Positions 1 through 14,300 of a stretch of 64,000 bases of DNA are shown here, in pieces. The position numbers were made by a program, and so were the translations under genes. This stretch comes from Neocallimastix lanati (nom. inval.). Taxonomy: Eukaryota; Neocallimastigomycota; Neocallimastigomycetes; Neocallimastigales; Neocallimastigaceae. The stretch lies in contig JACVTC010000103.1 in assembly GCA_016946835.1 (NCBI GenBank), positions 581,501-645,500 on the forward strand. The letters are read 5' to 3'. Below the pieces are notes generated by a model that saw nothing but the letters and a program-made list of their open reading frames with translations, did not search any database and was not told where the DNA came from. How positions within the stretch are numbered: position 1 is the stretch's first letter; the number at the start of each line of letters is the position of its first letter.

Positions 1-895
1 CTATATAAATATATTTTCTATATAATTTTATTTTATCGTTTTATTGTAATTTAAAAAAAAAAAAAAAAAAAAAGAAAAAAAATTATATAGAAATAATTTT
101 AATAGTATAATTAATTTTATTTTTTATTTTTTCTTTTTAAAGAATCTTCTTTTTCTTTTTCTTTTTTTTTTTAATTTTCTATTATAAAATAATAATATTT
201 AAAATTAATTATTATTTTATTCTATATGGTTATTTTATTTTTCTATTGTTGTATTTCTATTCAATGTTGAATTAATAGAATAGAAATAATTTTTTTTTTT
301 AAAAAAAAAAATTATAATTATGATTATTCATTATTTTTTTTTTAAAAAAAAAAATTTATATACCTCTATTTTTATTATATATATATAAGTCAATCAATAC
401 AAATATATATATCAACAGTATATAAAAATTAATAATATTTTTAATTTTTAAAAAAATTGGAATTTTTTTTTTTTCTGTAAAAAAAATTTTCAAATTCTAT
501 AGAGACTATATTAATTTATATTCCTGTTATTATTTATTCATGATTTAATAATAAAGTTTATATCTTATTATTAAATTAATATATATTTGTTTTTTGGTAT
601 TTATTTATTTTTTTTTTTTGGTTTTTATTTTGCTTTTCTTTTGTTTTTTATATATTTTATTTATTTTGTTGTTTTGTTTTTCTTTTTCTCTTTTGTTTAT
701 TTTACTTGCTTTGTTGTTTTACTTTTCTTTTTGTTTTTTCGTTTTATTTTTTTTGAATGTGTGAAAGTTGTTTTTTTATTTTTGTGTTTTGTTTATTGAT
801 TTTTTAATTTATTTAAATTTTTAAATTTTATTATTTAATTAACATTATTTGATTTTATTTCTTATAAATATAAAAAATAAAATAAAAAATAAGAA

Positions 896-927
<32 letters not shown>

Positions 928-933
928 TTAAAT
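1..933. other. AT-rich intergenic sequence, no gene seen
   Basis: Almost pure A+T with poly-A/poly-T runs. A T-rich open stretch at 587-799 would encode only Phe/Leu/Tyr/Val runs, so it is low-complexity noise. The T-rich end (about 898-920) lies just past the stop of the minus-strand gene that follows and could be part of its 3' end. Confidence 0.8.
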
Positions 934-3153
934 TTATAATGTATGTTTTTCCCAGCCTATGTTTTGATTATTTTCTGGATTTTTACATTTAGAAATACGT
1001 GGTGTCATTGAATAATATAGACATAATTTATTACCTTGTTTATCCGTAAGATGCTTTTCTCCATCTCTATTGTATATATCAATAGAGTTGCGGTAGCTAC
1101 CTCCATACATGAATTTATATTGAGCTTGACTACATTTCACTACTCTAAGATAGTTATATCCGTCACTGCTTTTATATTCTCCCAAATCTAAACAGAGGTT
1201 ACTTGGTTCACCATGATTACCATAAGTTCCATCAGATAAATAGAGAAGGGATGGACGATCCATGGAAGTGACATGCCAGGTACGATATTTATTACTTTTA
1301 CCATTATCTTCCTTATGAAGATTGAAGGAGGCAGATTCTTTTAATTCAGATACCCCTAAATAATAATTAGTGGTATTTTTTAGAGTTCCTTTGAATTTAA
1401 GAGTTAAATATTTGGTGGCTTTAGAAGAAGCTGACGTTGAGGATGTTGAGGCTGATGAGGATGATTTATGACTGACAGCGTTATTGGTTACTGTTGTATC
1501 ATTAACAGTTGGTTTATTAGCTGCGGTCTTGGTGGCTTTATTAAGAGTGGTAGTCTTAGTCTTAGAAGCAGTAGACTTAGCTTTTGAATTAATTGAGTTA
1601 GCATTAGCATTAGTATTAGTATTAGACTTAGTATTAACAGCATTATTCTTTGAATTTCCTACAACAGTAAATTCACCAAGATAATTTGCTCCTAAGGATT
1701 CATTCCATAGATTCTTATCATCATTAGCAAATCTAATTGGATAGCCATTTAATCCTTTACTACTACGACCAGAAGCTATTCTTAAATATACCTTATACTT
1801 TCCTGTAGGCATATTGGAAGGAAGAAGAATTTCACTCTTAAAGGTAGTCGTGGTCTTAGAATCCCATTGACTTGGATTACTGTTAGTGGCTGATTCCATA
1901 TTAGTAATGGTAAAACGGTTACTACCATTAACCATAATGAAAACAATGGTTTTTGGTTTGATAAGATTAGCAAATCCAACATTTTCTATATCACTTTCTA
2001 TTCCAAATAACCCATTACTTTCAACGGATTTGGTGAGACGAACTCCACGAACTACAAATCTATAACCAAGATGATTTTCAATGAATTGGAATCCACTCGT
2101 ACCTTTATATCTTTGATCCTTACCACTATAGTTTTCAGATTTCATACCGTCTACGGTATCCTTATACCATCCAAGATTTAAATAACTTGTATGGGTAAGG
2201 TAGGCTTCCTTTTCCATATATTTAGCTGTGTGAGCTACATTTCTCATTTCCTTTTTCTTGTAATTTCCAAATTCTCCTCCATATAATGTATGCTTGGATT
2301 GATTCGATAACCATTTAATTTCTTCATCTCGATTTTTAAAGGTACCGAGATCACTGTAGGAGGCAAGATAGCCATCATTATAGATACCAACGCGGTAGGC
2401 GGATTGCTTTTCCTTCGTAATATTTTCTGAAATTTTGGATTGATCAACATTATTCCAATCACAATAAAATTCTGGTTTTCGGACACTTAAAGTAATGGAT
2501 TTTGGTAAAACTTCTAACCATTTGTCAATGGTACTAATGACATATTTTTTCCTTTCTTTATCCCCCGTATATACCGAACTACTATGCATTTCACCATAGG
2601 CACCAAATAATCCACATTCAACCGAAGCAATGGCATCGGCATAATCTTCTATAAGTTGTCTCAGCCCTTCTTGATGTTTCAATACCATACTCATAGAAGG
2701 CTCCTTCGTGTCTTTCCCTTTATATCCTGGATCATAAGCAAATCTAAGAACCATACTTTTTTGCTTTTGCTTTAAATTTTCAAAAATATTTCTTAAATAG
2801 TTGATAGCATTATTACTTAAACTGTTATTTTGAAAATCAGAAATATCCACCAGTATACGAACTAAAGGGGTAACTGGAATGGAATCGGTTGAACTTTTAG
2901 TATTGTCTCTTTTTAGCGTAACTTTCATTTGTTTGAAGAAACCACGATAGGGATTTTGAATTTCAGAAAGTGATTCGACATACCTTATATCACTGATGGA
3001 TTGAAGTCCTCCTATAGTTGATTTTTTAATTAAAATGGTTGTATTACCATTTTCACTGCTACCGAATCCAATATCTTGAGTAGGTTTACTTAAAACTTTA
3101 TTATTAGTAAATAATAAAGAAACTAATAAAGTAATAGGAATTGAAAATCTCAT
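934..3153 (-). CDS. Secreted DUF4874-DUF4832 protein with one C-terminal Cys module
   Basis: 739 residues, single exon. A signal peptide is seen at residues 1-22 (MRFSIPITLLVSLLF, cleavage near LSKP). Residues ~60-230 match the DUF4874 pattern: NPYRGFF, LVRILVDIS, MVLRFAYDPG, an EP pair, then SVECGLFGAYGEMHSS and LPKSITLSVRKPEF. Residues ~245-495 match DUF4832: RVGIYNDGYLAS, HTLYGGEFGN, AYLTHTSYLN, HLGYRFVVRGV, IENVGFANL and NGYPIRFANDD. A Ser/Thr/Asn/Lys-rich linker follows (~498-579), then a ~160-residue domain with four cysteines (CLDLG, VVKC, LCLYYS, SKC). That domain resembles the ricin-like beta-trefoil in its spacing, but this is inference. The DUF pair is common in bacterial secreted proteins and is thought to be sugar-related. 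The catalytic role is unknown. A longer paralogue lies at 11335-14520. The start is the first Met and begins the signal peptide. Confidence 0.9.
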   Translation of the reverse strand: MRFSIPITLLVSLLFTNNKVLSKPTQDIGFGSSENGNTTILIKKSTIGGLQSISDIRYVESLSEIQNPYRGFFKQMKVTLKRDNTKSSTDSIPVTPLVRILVDISDFQNNSLSNNAINYLRNIFENLKQKQKSMVLRFAYDPGYKGKDTKEPSMSMVLKHQEGLRQLIEDYADAIASVECGLFGAYGEMHSSSVYTGDKERKKYVISTIDKWLEVLPKSITLSVRKPEFYCDWNNVDQSKISENITKEKQSAYRVGIYNDGYLASYSDLGTFKNRDEEIKWLSNQSKHTLYGGEFGNYKKKEMRNVAHTAKYMEKEAYLTHTSYLNLGWYKDTVDGMKSENYSGKDQRYKGTSGFQFIENHLGYRFVVRGVRLTKSVESNGLFGIESDIENVGFANLIKPKTIVFIMVNGSNRFTITNMESATNSNPSQWDSKTTTTFKSEILLPSNMPTGKYKVYLRIASGRSSKGLNGYPIRFANDDKNLWNESLGANYLGEFTVVGNSKNNAVNTKSNTNTNANANSINSKAKSTASKTKTTTLNKATKTAANKPTVNDTTVTNNAVSHKSSSSASTSSTSASSKATKYLTLKFKGTLKNTTNYYLGVSELKESASFNLHKEDNGKSNKYRTWHVTSMDRPSLLYLSDGTYGNHGEPSNLCLDLGEYKSSDGYNYLRVVKCSQAQYKFMYGGSYRNSIDIYNRDGEKHLTDKQGNKLCLYYSMTPRISKCKNPENNQNIGWEKHTL

Positions 3154-3325
3154 TTTGTTTTTTTTATTTTATTTTAATTTTATTTTATTTTATTTTAATT
3201 TTATTTTATTTTATTTTATTTTATTTTAATTTTATTTAATTATATTTTATTTTAATTTTTTTTTATTTTTTGAGTATTTATTAAATATTTCCTTTTTTTT
3301 TTATAATTAATTATAAATTAATTAT

Positions 3326-3362
<37 letters not shown>

Positions 3363-6300
3363 TATTGATAGCTAATTAAATATAATTAACTATTTTTTTT
3401 TTTTTATTATTTTATTAATAATGAAAATTTAAAAAATAAAAAATTTAGAGAAAAAGTCTTCATATTTATATAAGAAAAAAAAAAAAAAGAAAAAGAAAAA
3501 GCATAGAACAAAATAAAAAGAAATGAAATATATTTATTAATTTATTATTATAATTATTATTTAATTAAAAAAAAATATTCATTACTCCTTCAATTTTAAT
3601 TATGAACAAATGTTAGAATTAAAAATTATAATTTTTTTTTTGTTTTATTTTAATATTATATTTATTTATTCCGATACATCCATCATTTTTTTGTATCTGG
3701 AATTTTTTTTTTTTTAATGTTTAAATTTTTTATTTTAATTAATAATATCCTGTTTTAATACTAATAATTAATTAAGGTGATAATATAAATTATGAATTTT
3801 AATTTATAATATTTATTTTATTTAAAATTAGAATGCAATAAAAAGAAAAGACTTTAATGTATTAATCATTAAAATATTTATTAATATTTATATATATAAA
3901 AATTAAATAAAAACTTTAAAAAAAAAAATGTTTAAAAATAAACGTTCAAAGATTTAATAGTGATGACAAACTTTAAAATATATAAAATAATTTTTTTTTT
4001 TTTTTTGTTTTGGGAAGCTAATTTAATATTTAAAAAAAAAAAAAAAAGATTATTTATATTAATATTAAACAAAAATTCATCTAGAGTTATAATATTTTTT
4101 AATAAAAAAATTATTTTATATGATATATAAAATATATAAAATATAAAATACAGTTTTTACTTTGCTCTAAAACTTATTTTAATATAATTTAAGATAAAAA
4201 AAATAAAAAAAATATGTTATAAAATTTAATATTTTAATTAAAAAAAAATAAAATATGTTTTGAAATATATAAAATTTTTAATTTATTTTGATTAATAAAT
4301 TATAATAATAATTTAAAAGTTTTAATTTATATTAAATAATAAACTATTTTATATAAATAATGGTTAATAAAAATTAAAAAATATAAATAAATAATAATAA
4401 AAAAAAAAAAAAAAAAAAAACATTTTAAAATTATAATTTATGGAATACATAATTATTTATATTAGTATTATCATTTTCATTTTTAATATTTAAATTTTTA
4501 TATATATATATTAATATTAAAAATTATTATAAAATATACATATGTAAAACGTTAATTTTTATTGCTAATCTTCTAGATTTTTATTAATATATATTTAAAT
4601 GAATATAAAATAAAAAAAAAAAAATGGATGTTTGAAACAAACACTTTATTTAAAAATTTTAATTAATGTACTAAAAAATCTAATTAAATTAAAATAAAAG
4701 ATTTTTTTTTAGGTATTAATCATTTAGCTAAATTTTTTTTTTTTTTAAATAAAAAAAATGAAAAATAAAATTTTTTTGAAAAAAACAAAAAAGAATGATC
4801 TAATTTTCTAAAGTGATAGCAACTTTAAGACGAAAGGAATATTTATTTAAATAAAATTGATATTATATTATTTTTTATTATTTTTATTTTAAATATTTAA
4901 ATATATAAATATATAAATTTCTATAATATTAAATTCTATAACTTTATAATAATAATAATAATAATATTTTTATTAATAAACTAATATATTTATTATTAAT
5001 TATTTCATGTTGTGTTATATCATGTTGTGTTATATCATGTTGTGTTATGTCATGTTATGTTGTGTATTGTCATATTGAATTATATTAATGCTTCATAATG
5101 ATGATGGTTGTGTTCTCTGTCACATTTAAAAAAATTTATTTTTGAAATTATATATATATATATAAATAAATATATATATAAATGTATATTCCGTTTATTA
5201 TTCACATTTTTCTTATGAAATAAAATAAATAAATAAAATTTAAGATTTTTGGGCTATGCTTTTTATTAGTGAAAAAAAAAAAAAATAAAATAAAAATAAA
5301 AAAATAAAAATAAAAAAATAATAAAAAATAAATTTTAATTTATTTAATCTTTCTTTGATAATTACTATTTTTGTTTATAATTAATTAAATTGATAGATTT
5401 AATAAAAATAAAGTTTTAAAATTTTAAAATAAAAAAATTTTATTTTATAAAATGGTAGCCAATGATAGTCAATATCATAAAAATAAGTTTTAAAAATAAA
5501 AAAAAAATTGTTTTCTTTTAATTATTATTATTTTATTATATATTTATTTATTTGTTATTAGTTATTATTATTATCTATTTATTATTTATTTATTATTTAC
5601 TTATTATTAATTATTTATTATTATTTATATATTATTATCTATTTATTATAATCTATTTATTATTATTTATTTATTATTTATATATTTTCATTTACTTATT
5701 TATTTATTTTTAAATAAATATTATAAAAAAAAAAAAATAAAAATAAAAATAAAAAAGATTTATAATAAAATGAATTTGATATAAAATATGTAATGAAAAA
5801 AATAAATAAAAAAAAGATTAAAAAAAAAAAAAAGTTTAAAAAATAAGATAAAAATAAAATTAATTATAATTATATTAAAAATAAATTCATTTGATTTATT
5901 TTTTTTATAATTAAATGTTCAAACCAATATAAATACAAAAACTAATAATTTAAAAAAATTAAAAAAAAAAATAGAAAATATAAAAAAAAAAACAATAAAG
6001 CCTAGACCGATAATCTAAAAGCTAAAAGTAATAATTAAAAAATAAAAAAACTTTTAATATTTTAAATAATTTAACAATTAATTTTTTCTTTAATTATTTT
6101 CTATTTAAATAAAAATTTTTTTGTTTTTTAAATTTTAGAATTTACTTTTTTTTTTTTTTTTTTTTATTTATATTTATTTAATTACTTAAAATTAAAATGT
6201 TTTATGTTTTCATTTATCATTTATTATTTTTTCATTATAACTTTTTTTTTTTTTATTTACATTTTTAATATTTTTTTTTTTCAAAACATTTTTTTTTTTT

Positions 6301-6876
6301 TACTTCGACTATTTTTTTTTTTTTTTTTATATTCATTTACCGCAATAAAAAATGACTTTATATATAATTATTAATTTTTTTTTTTTTTAAATTTGTATTT
6401 TTATTTATTATAATTTAATTTAGTTAATAGAAGTTATGTAATATGTAAACATAATTATTTTATATTTAAAGATGAAAAAGATAGTCATGTTTCATGAAAT
6501 GTTTATTTCATTAAAACTTTTAATTTTTTATTATTAAAAAAATAATAATGATGATGATGGAATAAATAAATAAAAAATATCCACTTCATTTATATATTTT
6601 CATTTTATTAGAACTTTATAAAATAATAAATTTTTTTTATATTAAATATTATTAATAAAAATAAAATCTTAAAAAAAAAAAAATTAAAAATATCATATAT
6701 TATAAAAAATTTTTATGTAATAATTGTAGTAATGAGATATAATAATATATATATTTATATATATATTTTTAACCGTTGTTTATATTAAATATATTAATTA
6801 AAAACTATTACACAGGACATGGAATTTTTCAATATTTTTTTTTTTTTTTTTTTTTTTTTTAGACTCATTAAACAGA
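3154..6876. other. AT-rich intergenic, simple repeats only
   Basis: About 3.7 kb with no supportable gene. It holds (TTTTA)-like pentamers at 3165-3250, (ATT)n at ~3335-3362, and three to four imperfect copies of a 15-bp unit TCATGTTGTGTTATA at about 5007-5066. ATTATTTATT-type tracts run at ~5520-5700. The upstream part (3154-3500) must contain the promoter of the minus-strand gene ending at 3153, but no element can be singled out in such sequence. Confidence 0.7.
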
Positions 6877-7245
<369 letters not shown>

Positions 7246-7860
7246 TTATACCTTTATTTCTTGTATTACATCTAATACTTTGTGGTTTACTTGTATTTTC
7301 AATTTCAATATTATTTTCAATTTTTGAATTAGAAATATAGGAATAAAAAAAGTACATTTGACAGCTAAAAAAAAAAAACATTGAATGTATTGTAATCTAC
7401 TTTTTCATTATACATTATCTCTTATGGATCTTTATTATTATTCCCTCTCTGAGGTAGCCTATTATAGATATAGTTTTCAGTGGCTATCCTATATTTCCAG
7501 AATTTCTGTTATGTTTGTTGGCATCAGATAACATAGTTTTTAGTTTCATCATCTAAATTTTTGCTTATCGCTTGCTTGGTTTTTTTGACACCTACTATAT
7601 CTTTTTTGGTGACATTTTTACCATAGTACATGTCAGTGATTCCCCTAATTTTTTTTATTATCCTTCATCCTAGCTTCGGGACCGCTGACAATTTTTTTTT
7701 TTATTTTATTTTCATAGATATCTAATTTTTTCTCTTCAAGAAGAAGTTCCATATCCTTAGACCATATTTAATAATATTTTTTTTCCGTTTATAACTCTTT
7801 TTTTTTCAGAATGACAGAATTTATTATCTCTGAATTATCTTCAATCATTAAATGAAAAAA
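7246..7860 (-). mobile_element. Ty1/copia retrotransposon relic (gag and integrase fragments)
   Basis: GC-richer island between homopolymers. On the minus strand, with frameshifts, one reads gag-like text near 7700-7800 (YKIWSKDMELLLEEKKLDI, then KIRGITDMYYGKNVTKKDI). Towards 7380-7480 it reads integrase-like text (YRIATENYIYNRLPQRGNN, then PYEIMYNEKVDYN after allowing one stop). The next frame at 7250-7381 gives CQMYFFYSYISNSKIENN. The order 'xYxxNRLP ... P[YF]EIM ... VFGC' is typical of the copia integrase C-terminal half. No LTR was found, and gag and integrase are closer together than in an intact element, so internal sequence has been lost. Dead element. Confidence 0.65.
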
Positions 7861-9055
7861 AAAAATTTTAAATTAAATTTTTAAATTTCTAAAAAAAAAA
7901 AAAAAAAAAAAAAAATATTCAATTTGAATTTTAGTTTAATTTTTCATTTTAATAATGCATTATTAATTTTCTGATAATTAAATATATATTAATAATACTT
8001 GATTATTCATTAATGAATTTTTAAACATTCAATATTGAATTAATGAGACTCTTCATCTGTTTAAATTATAATGTTAAAATTGTTATATTTTATTTATTTA
8101 TTACCCTATATTATTTTTGTTAAAACACTTATTTTATAATTACATAATTATATATAATTATATAATAATTTAATTTAGTAGCCCATACGTATATATATGT
8201 AGAGGTATACATATTATAATGCGCTACTAAAATAAATAAAATTTGATACATAAAATATTTTATAATAAATCATAATAAACTATATCTTGAACTTTTAACA
8301 TTTATTAAATTTATTTAAATAAGTATTAAGGAATTTTTATTGGATAATCCAATTCTGGGAAAAGCAAGTAAGAATCATTTCATATTTTGCACTTTTCCTA
8401 AAGTGACAATTCAATACTAACTTTGTCTTCATATATTATTAATTAAAGAATAATACATTTCTTTTAATTTTATTTTTTATTTCTATTTCTTTTTTTTTTT
8501 TTAAAAAAAAAAATTATACATATATATATATATATATATATTCATATATATATTCAAATAGTATTTAAAAAGCTCCAAATGGATAGAATCAAATGAATTG
8601 ATCACGTTACATCAAGTGTTATTTTATTAATTAAATGACTGATTTATAATAATTTTATGTTTAAAATTAAATACTTTTTTAAATATGATATGATAATTGA
8701 TTATGAAAATATAAATGCTAAAACTTATTTTAAATATTTATATATATATGTATTATCTTTTTTAATTATAATACACATTAAAAGAATATTAATTTTAATC
8801 AAAGAAAATCATTTTAAGAACTTATTTTATTTATTTTTATTTTTATTTTTATTTTATTTTATTTTTTTTTTATTATATATTTACATTTTAATTCTTTTTT
8901 TTTTTTTTTTTTTTTAATATTATTGTTTTTATTTACATGTTTTTTTTTTTTTTACATGTTTTTTTTTTTTATTATTTTATTTATACATTATTTTTTTTTT
9001 TACGTACGTAAAATAATTTTTTATTATTAATATTTATATATAAATGATATTTAAT
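7861..9055. other. AT-rich intergenic with one small inverted repeat
   Basis: No gene supported. A perfect 9-bp inverted repeat (TTTAGTAGC at 8174-8182, GCTACTAAA at 8223-8231) encloses about 40 bp with slightly higher GC. It could be a hairpin or the ends of a tiny non-autonomous element. 8300-8430 is less AT-extreme but shows no readable protein. The T-rich open stretch near 8657-8917 is low complexity. Confidence 0.6.
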
Positions 9056-9721
9056 TATTTAATTTTTTTTATTTTTTTATTTTTTTTTCTCCATTTCAAA
9101 TGAACATTTAATCATTTGTTTTTTTTTATAACAACTTTTTTCTTTAATGATCATTAAATTTTACTTTTTTTTTTTTTTACAACTTTTCATTTTTTCTAAT
9201 TATCATTCAATTATTTTTTTTCCAATGACCATTTATAGTTATTGTGCATTTTACAACATATTTTTTCTTTTTTTCTTATAGATTATTTAATCATTTTATT
9301 TATTTTTTTTTTTTAAAAAAATTTTATTTATTTTTCCAAATGATTATGGAATCATTTTTACTATTTACAACTCATTTTATTTTTTTTTTCCAATAATCAT
9401 CTAATCATTTGTTTTTTTTTTACAATTTTTTATTTTATTTTATTTTATTTTTTTTTATTTTCAAATGATCTTTTAATCATTTTACTCTTTATAATTTAAT
9501 TTTTTTTTTTTTACCAATGATATTTAATCATTTTATTCTTTCCAACTTAATTTTTTTTTTTTTTTTTTTTTTTTTTAGTAATATTTAATCATTTTAATTT
9601 CTTTGTTTTTCAAAACTTATTTGTTTTTTTTTGCCAAATGATTATTTAATTATTTTCATTATTTTATTAACTTTTTTATTTTTATTTTTGAATAATTATT
9701 TAATAATTCAATTTTTACAAT

Positions 9722-9753
<32 letters not shown>

Positions 9754-10440
9754 CATTTTAAATAATTTTTGATATTTTGTTATTTACAACTTTTAATATC
9801 TTTCTCAAAAGATATTTTATTTCGTTTTTTTTAACAACTTATTTATTTATTTTTCTTTTCCAATAATTGTTTAATCATTTTATTTTTTTAAAAGTTATTT
9901 TTTTTTTCACATTATTGATATTTTAAGCCAACTATCTTTTTTTTTATTTTTATTTTTTCAAATGATATTTAATCATTTGATTATTTACGACTTTTTATCT
10001 TTTTACCAATGAACTTTTTATTATTTTAATTTTTACAACTTTTTTTTTTTTATTTTATTTTTTCCCTTTAGTCATTTAATTATTTTTAAATTTTTTACAA
10101 TTTTCTTTTTTTTTTCCAATGACTATTTAATCATTTTATTTTTAACAACTTATTTATAATTTTATCATTTATATTTATTTATTTATTTATTTTTAGATAC
10201 TTAATCATTATATTTTTTAACAAATTTTTTTTTATTTTATATATTTTTCCAATAATATTTTAATATTATTTTTATAACAACTTTTTAATTTGTTATTTTC
10301 CAATGATCATTTAATTATTTGTTTTATACAACTTTTTTTTTTTTTTTCTCTTTCAACTTTCAATGATCATTTAATCATTTTAATTTTGAAAAATTTTTAT
10401 TTATTTTCTTATGATCATTTAATCATTTTTTTTTTCTGTT
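9056..10440. repeat. Degenerate minisatellite, units of ~45-75 bp
   Basis: About 22 diverged copies of a unit with the core CCAATGATCATTTAATCATT, followed by TTATTTTTACAACTT and a T-run. Good copies sit near 9391, 9508, 10117, 10299 and 10361. The T-runs vary greatly in length and this sets the irregular period. No gene lies inside. Confidence 0.8.
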
Positions 10441-10643
10441 TGTTTTTTTTTTTTTTTGTTTTTTAGTATTTTTCTTCCAAAAATAATTTTTCATTTGTTG
10501 TTTTTTTTTTATTTTTATTTTATTTTTTTATTTATTTATTTATTTATTAATTGTGGTAGTAGTAATGTGGTTGCTGAACCGCGCTAAATCTTTCATTTTT
10601 TAAAAAAAAAAAATTGGTACTATGAAATTTTTATGTTTTACCT

Positions 10644-10682
<39 letters not shown>

Positions 10683-10795
10683 TTTATTTGTTTGCTTGTT
10701 TGCTTGCTTTCTTGCTTTCATTAAGCTTCAATTTATATATATATATATTGTTATATACATATTCTTGATATTATTTTTATTTTTTTTATTCCTTT

Positions 10796-10859
<64 letters not shown>

Positions 10860-11252
10860 GTTATTATTATGAATAATATTAATATTACCTGCCTATTTAA
10901 TATTAATAATATAAATTATAATTAATAATATTTTTTTTTTAATTTATAACTTCTTTTCATATAATATTTTATTAATAATTGATTAATTGATTATTGTTTA
11001 TTGCTTATTGATAAATGATTATTAATAAATGATTGTTAATAATAATAAAATAATATTGATTGAAATTATAAATTAAAAAAAAAAAAAAATTTAAAAAATA
11101 AGATAAAAATATAAATAAAAAAAAATTAATATTAATATTTTTTTTTTATTTGTTTGTTTGTTTGGTTGGTTGGTTGATTGTTTGTTTGCTTGTTTTAACA
11201 TTACTAAATACTTTATTTAGTATGCTTTTTTTGAATTAATTTTTTTGTTTTG

Positions 11253-11283
<31 letters not shown>

Positions 11284-11334
11284 TTATTATATATATTTAT
11301 ATATATATAATAAATTAATATTAAATAAATGAAT
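10441..11334. other. Low-complexity intergenic DNA
   Basis: Long T runs, (TA)n at about 10799-10830, a TTTG/TTGG-type tract at 11150-11180 and (TTTTG)n at about 11240-11283. One short GC-richer stretch (10550-10590) has no recognisable content. The 3' end of the minus-strand gene ending at 11335 lies here. Confidence 0.7.
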
Positions 11335-14300
11335 TTAGTATTTATCCCAAATTATATTTTTTATATTTAAATTGCATTCGTCCACTCTAGGTGTCATTGA
11401 ATAATAGAGACATAGGTTAACTCCTTTCTTATTGGTTATACGATTACCATCACGAGTGTAAACTGAAATAGATTTAGAGGCAGAACCGTCATACATAAAT
11501 TTATGTTGAGCTTTAGAGCATCTCACAACACTTAAATATGAATATCCCTTATCACTGACATTGGTACCTAAATCTAAACAATACTCCGTAGGCTTTCCTA
11601 CTCTATCACTTTCTCCATCTGATAAATACAAAAGTGAGGGTGAATTTTCAGAGAGTATATGCCAAGTACGATATTTAGGATTCAAATCGACATTTAGTTC
11701 AAAAATGTTAAATCGATCATATTCTTTCAATTCCTTCACTCCTAAATAGTAATTTTGGGTTGAATAAAGAGTACCCTTAAATCGGATAGGAGTATAGGTT
11801 GTAACAAGGGTAAATTTATTCCAATATATATTTTTAATATTTTTTGAAGGATGACATTTATCGATACGAGGAGTCATCGAATAGTAGAGACATACTGGAT
11901 AACCATTCTTATCGGTTAAATGATCCCCATTCTTTTTGTAAATATCAATTGAACTGGAAAACGAATCTCCAAACATAAATTTATGTTTCGCTTTGGAACA
12001 ATCCACTATACTAAGATAATTGTAACCCTCTCTATTAACATAAGTACCTAAATCTAAACAATAATTGGTAGGTTCACCATTATTACCATTAATTCCATTG
12101 GATAGATATAGAAGAGAAGGTACGCTTTCTTCAACAACATGCCAAGTATGATATTTAGTGTACGTTAAACTATTCGCTTCACCAATATCAAAGCCATTAT
12201 ATTCCTTTAATTCGGATACTCCTAAATACTGATTATATTGATTTTCTAACATTCCTCTGAATTTCACAGGAGTATAACTTGGATAAAGATGATATATCAT
12301 CCAACTCATATTTCTTTTACTAGATGATATATTGCATTTATCGATACGAGGAGTTATCGAATAATAGAGACATACATTATTTCCCTTATTATCGGTTAGA
12401 TGAACACCATTCACATCATAAATATCTACTGAATTAGAATAAGATTTTCCATATAAAAATTTATGTTTGGCATTAACACATTTCACTATACTCAGATAAT
12501 TATATCCTTTAGTGTTTACGTAGGTACTTAAATCTAAGCAATATTCTGTTGGTTCTCCCACATGACCATATATACCATTCGATAAATATAGGAAGGAAGG
12601 ATTAATTTCAGAATCCACATGCCAGGTATGATATTTAGCACTCTCCGTATCTTTTAATTCATAAGTATTGAAATGATCGTATTCTTTCAATTCCGGGACA
12701 CCTAAATAATAATTAGATGTATTCTTTAACATACCTTTAAATTTAACAATAGTATACATCGAACTGAAAGGTTGCAAAAGTTCCATAAGACTATGGTATT
12801 TATTACTATAACTAGTATTAGTATTATCATTATCATTACTACTAATATCATCGAATTCATCAGGATCGGTAATTTCAATCTTTGGAGGATCAATACTTCC
12901 TACTACCAAGAAATCTCCAAGATAGTTCGCTCCCAAGGATTCATTCCATATATTTTCATCGTCATTGGCAAACCTTATGGGATAGCCGTTTAACCCACCA
13001 CCACCATTGGAAGCTATTCTTATATATACTTTATAATTATCATTGGGCATATTGGAAGGCAGGGTACCTTCAACCTTATATACAACTTTTTCATTTGACC
13101 ACCATTGACATGGATCATCATGATCCGTATTAATGATACTCGATAATGTATAACTCAAATTATTATTGTTAGTTAAAAAGACATAAATTATTTTTGGCTT
13201 GATCAGATTTGCAAATCCTACATTTTCAATTTCAACCTCCATACTAAAAATACCATTTTTTTGAACTTCTTTTGTAAGAGAAACCCTACGTACAACAAAT
13301 CGATAGCCAAGATGATTTTCAAGGTATCTCAACTCTGTCTGTCCACTATATATTCCAAAATCATCTGAACATTTTCTCTTACTCAAAATTTCAATACTAC
13401 CTTCATAGTATTCAGAATTTAAATAGCTGGTATGGGTTTGATATGCTTCCTTACTGATTTCCAGAGCATTAATGATGATATCCCCCATATCCTGACCTAA
13501 AAAATTTCCGAATTCACCACCATACAAGGTATGAGTGGACTGATTCATTAACCATTTTATATCCTCTTTTCTATTGGAATAGGTTCCAATATCATTTTTA
13601 GATGCAAAATAAGCATCATTATAAATACCAATTCGATAACCTTCTTGGTTTGAAGTAGGTTGATCTTGAGAAATTTTAGATCTAATCACACCCGTATAAT
13701 TGGTATAATGTTCTGGAGTTCTTACACTCAGTGTTATAGAATTTGGTAAAATAGTCAACCATTTTTTTATGATTTCATTAATAAATTCCATTTTTATATT
13801 CTGAATTTCCTTGATATCACTTTCATACATTTCACCATATCGGCCAAAGAGTCCACATTCAACAGAAGCAATAGCATCTTCGTAAATTTTAAATATATCC
13901 TGTAATTGATCCAGATGTTTTATCACTAACCCAAGTTCCGGTTCCGTAGATTTATTTTTTGAACTATTTCTTTTATGATATGAAAATCTAATGACGACCG
14001 TTTGATGATTACTTTTTATTAACTGAAAAATATTTTTTAAATAGTCAATAGCATCTTCAGTAAGTTCTTCCCTTTGAAATTCAGAAATATCAACAATAAG
14101 ACGAACTAAACCTGTGGATGGTAAATTATCTTTTATGTGTTTTCCACCTAACTTTAAACTGACCAATATATGTTTAAAAAACCCTCTGTAAGGATTAATA
14201 ACTTCCGAAAGAGATTCTTCATAATTAATAAAATTAATTAATTGAAGTTTAGTATTTGATTTTTTAAATAAAAAAGTATTATTTTTATTTTCAATATTTT

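Noticed and set aside
8657-8917. 86-codon forward frame
   Set aside because: A mix of Ile/Leu/Phe/Tyr codons ending in poly-T; no motif, and typical of chance frames in T-rich spacer.
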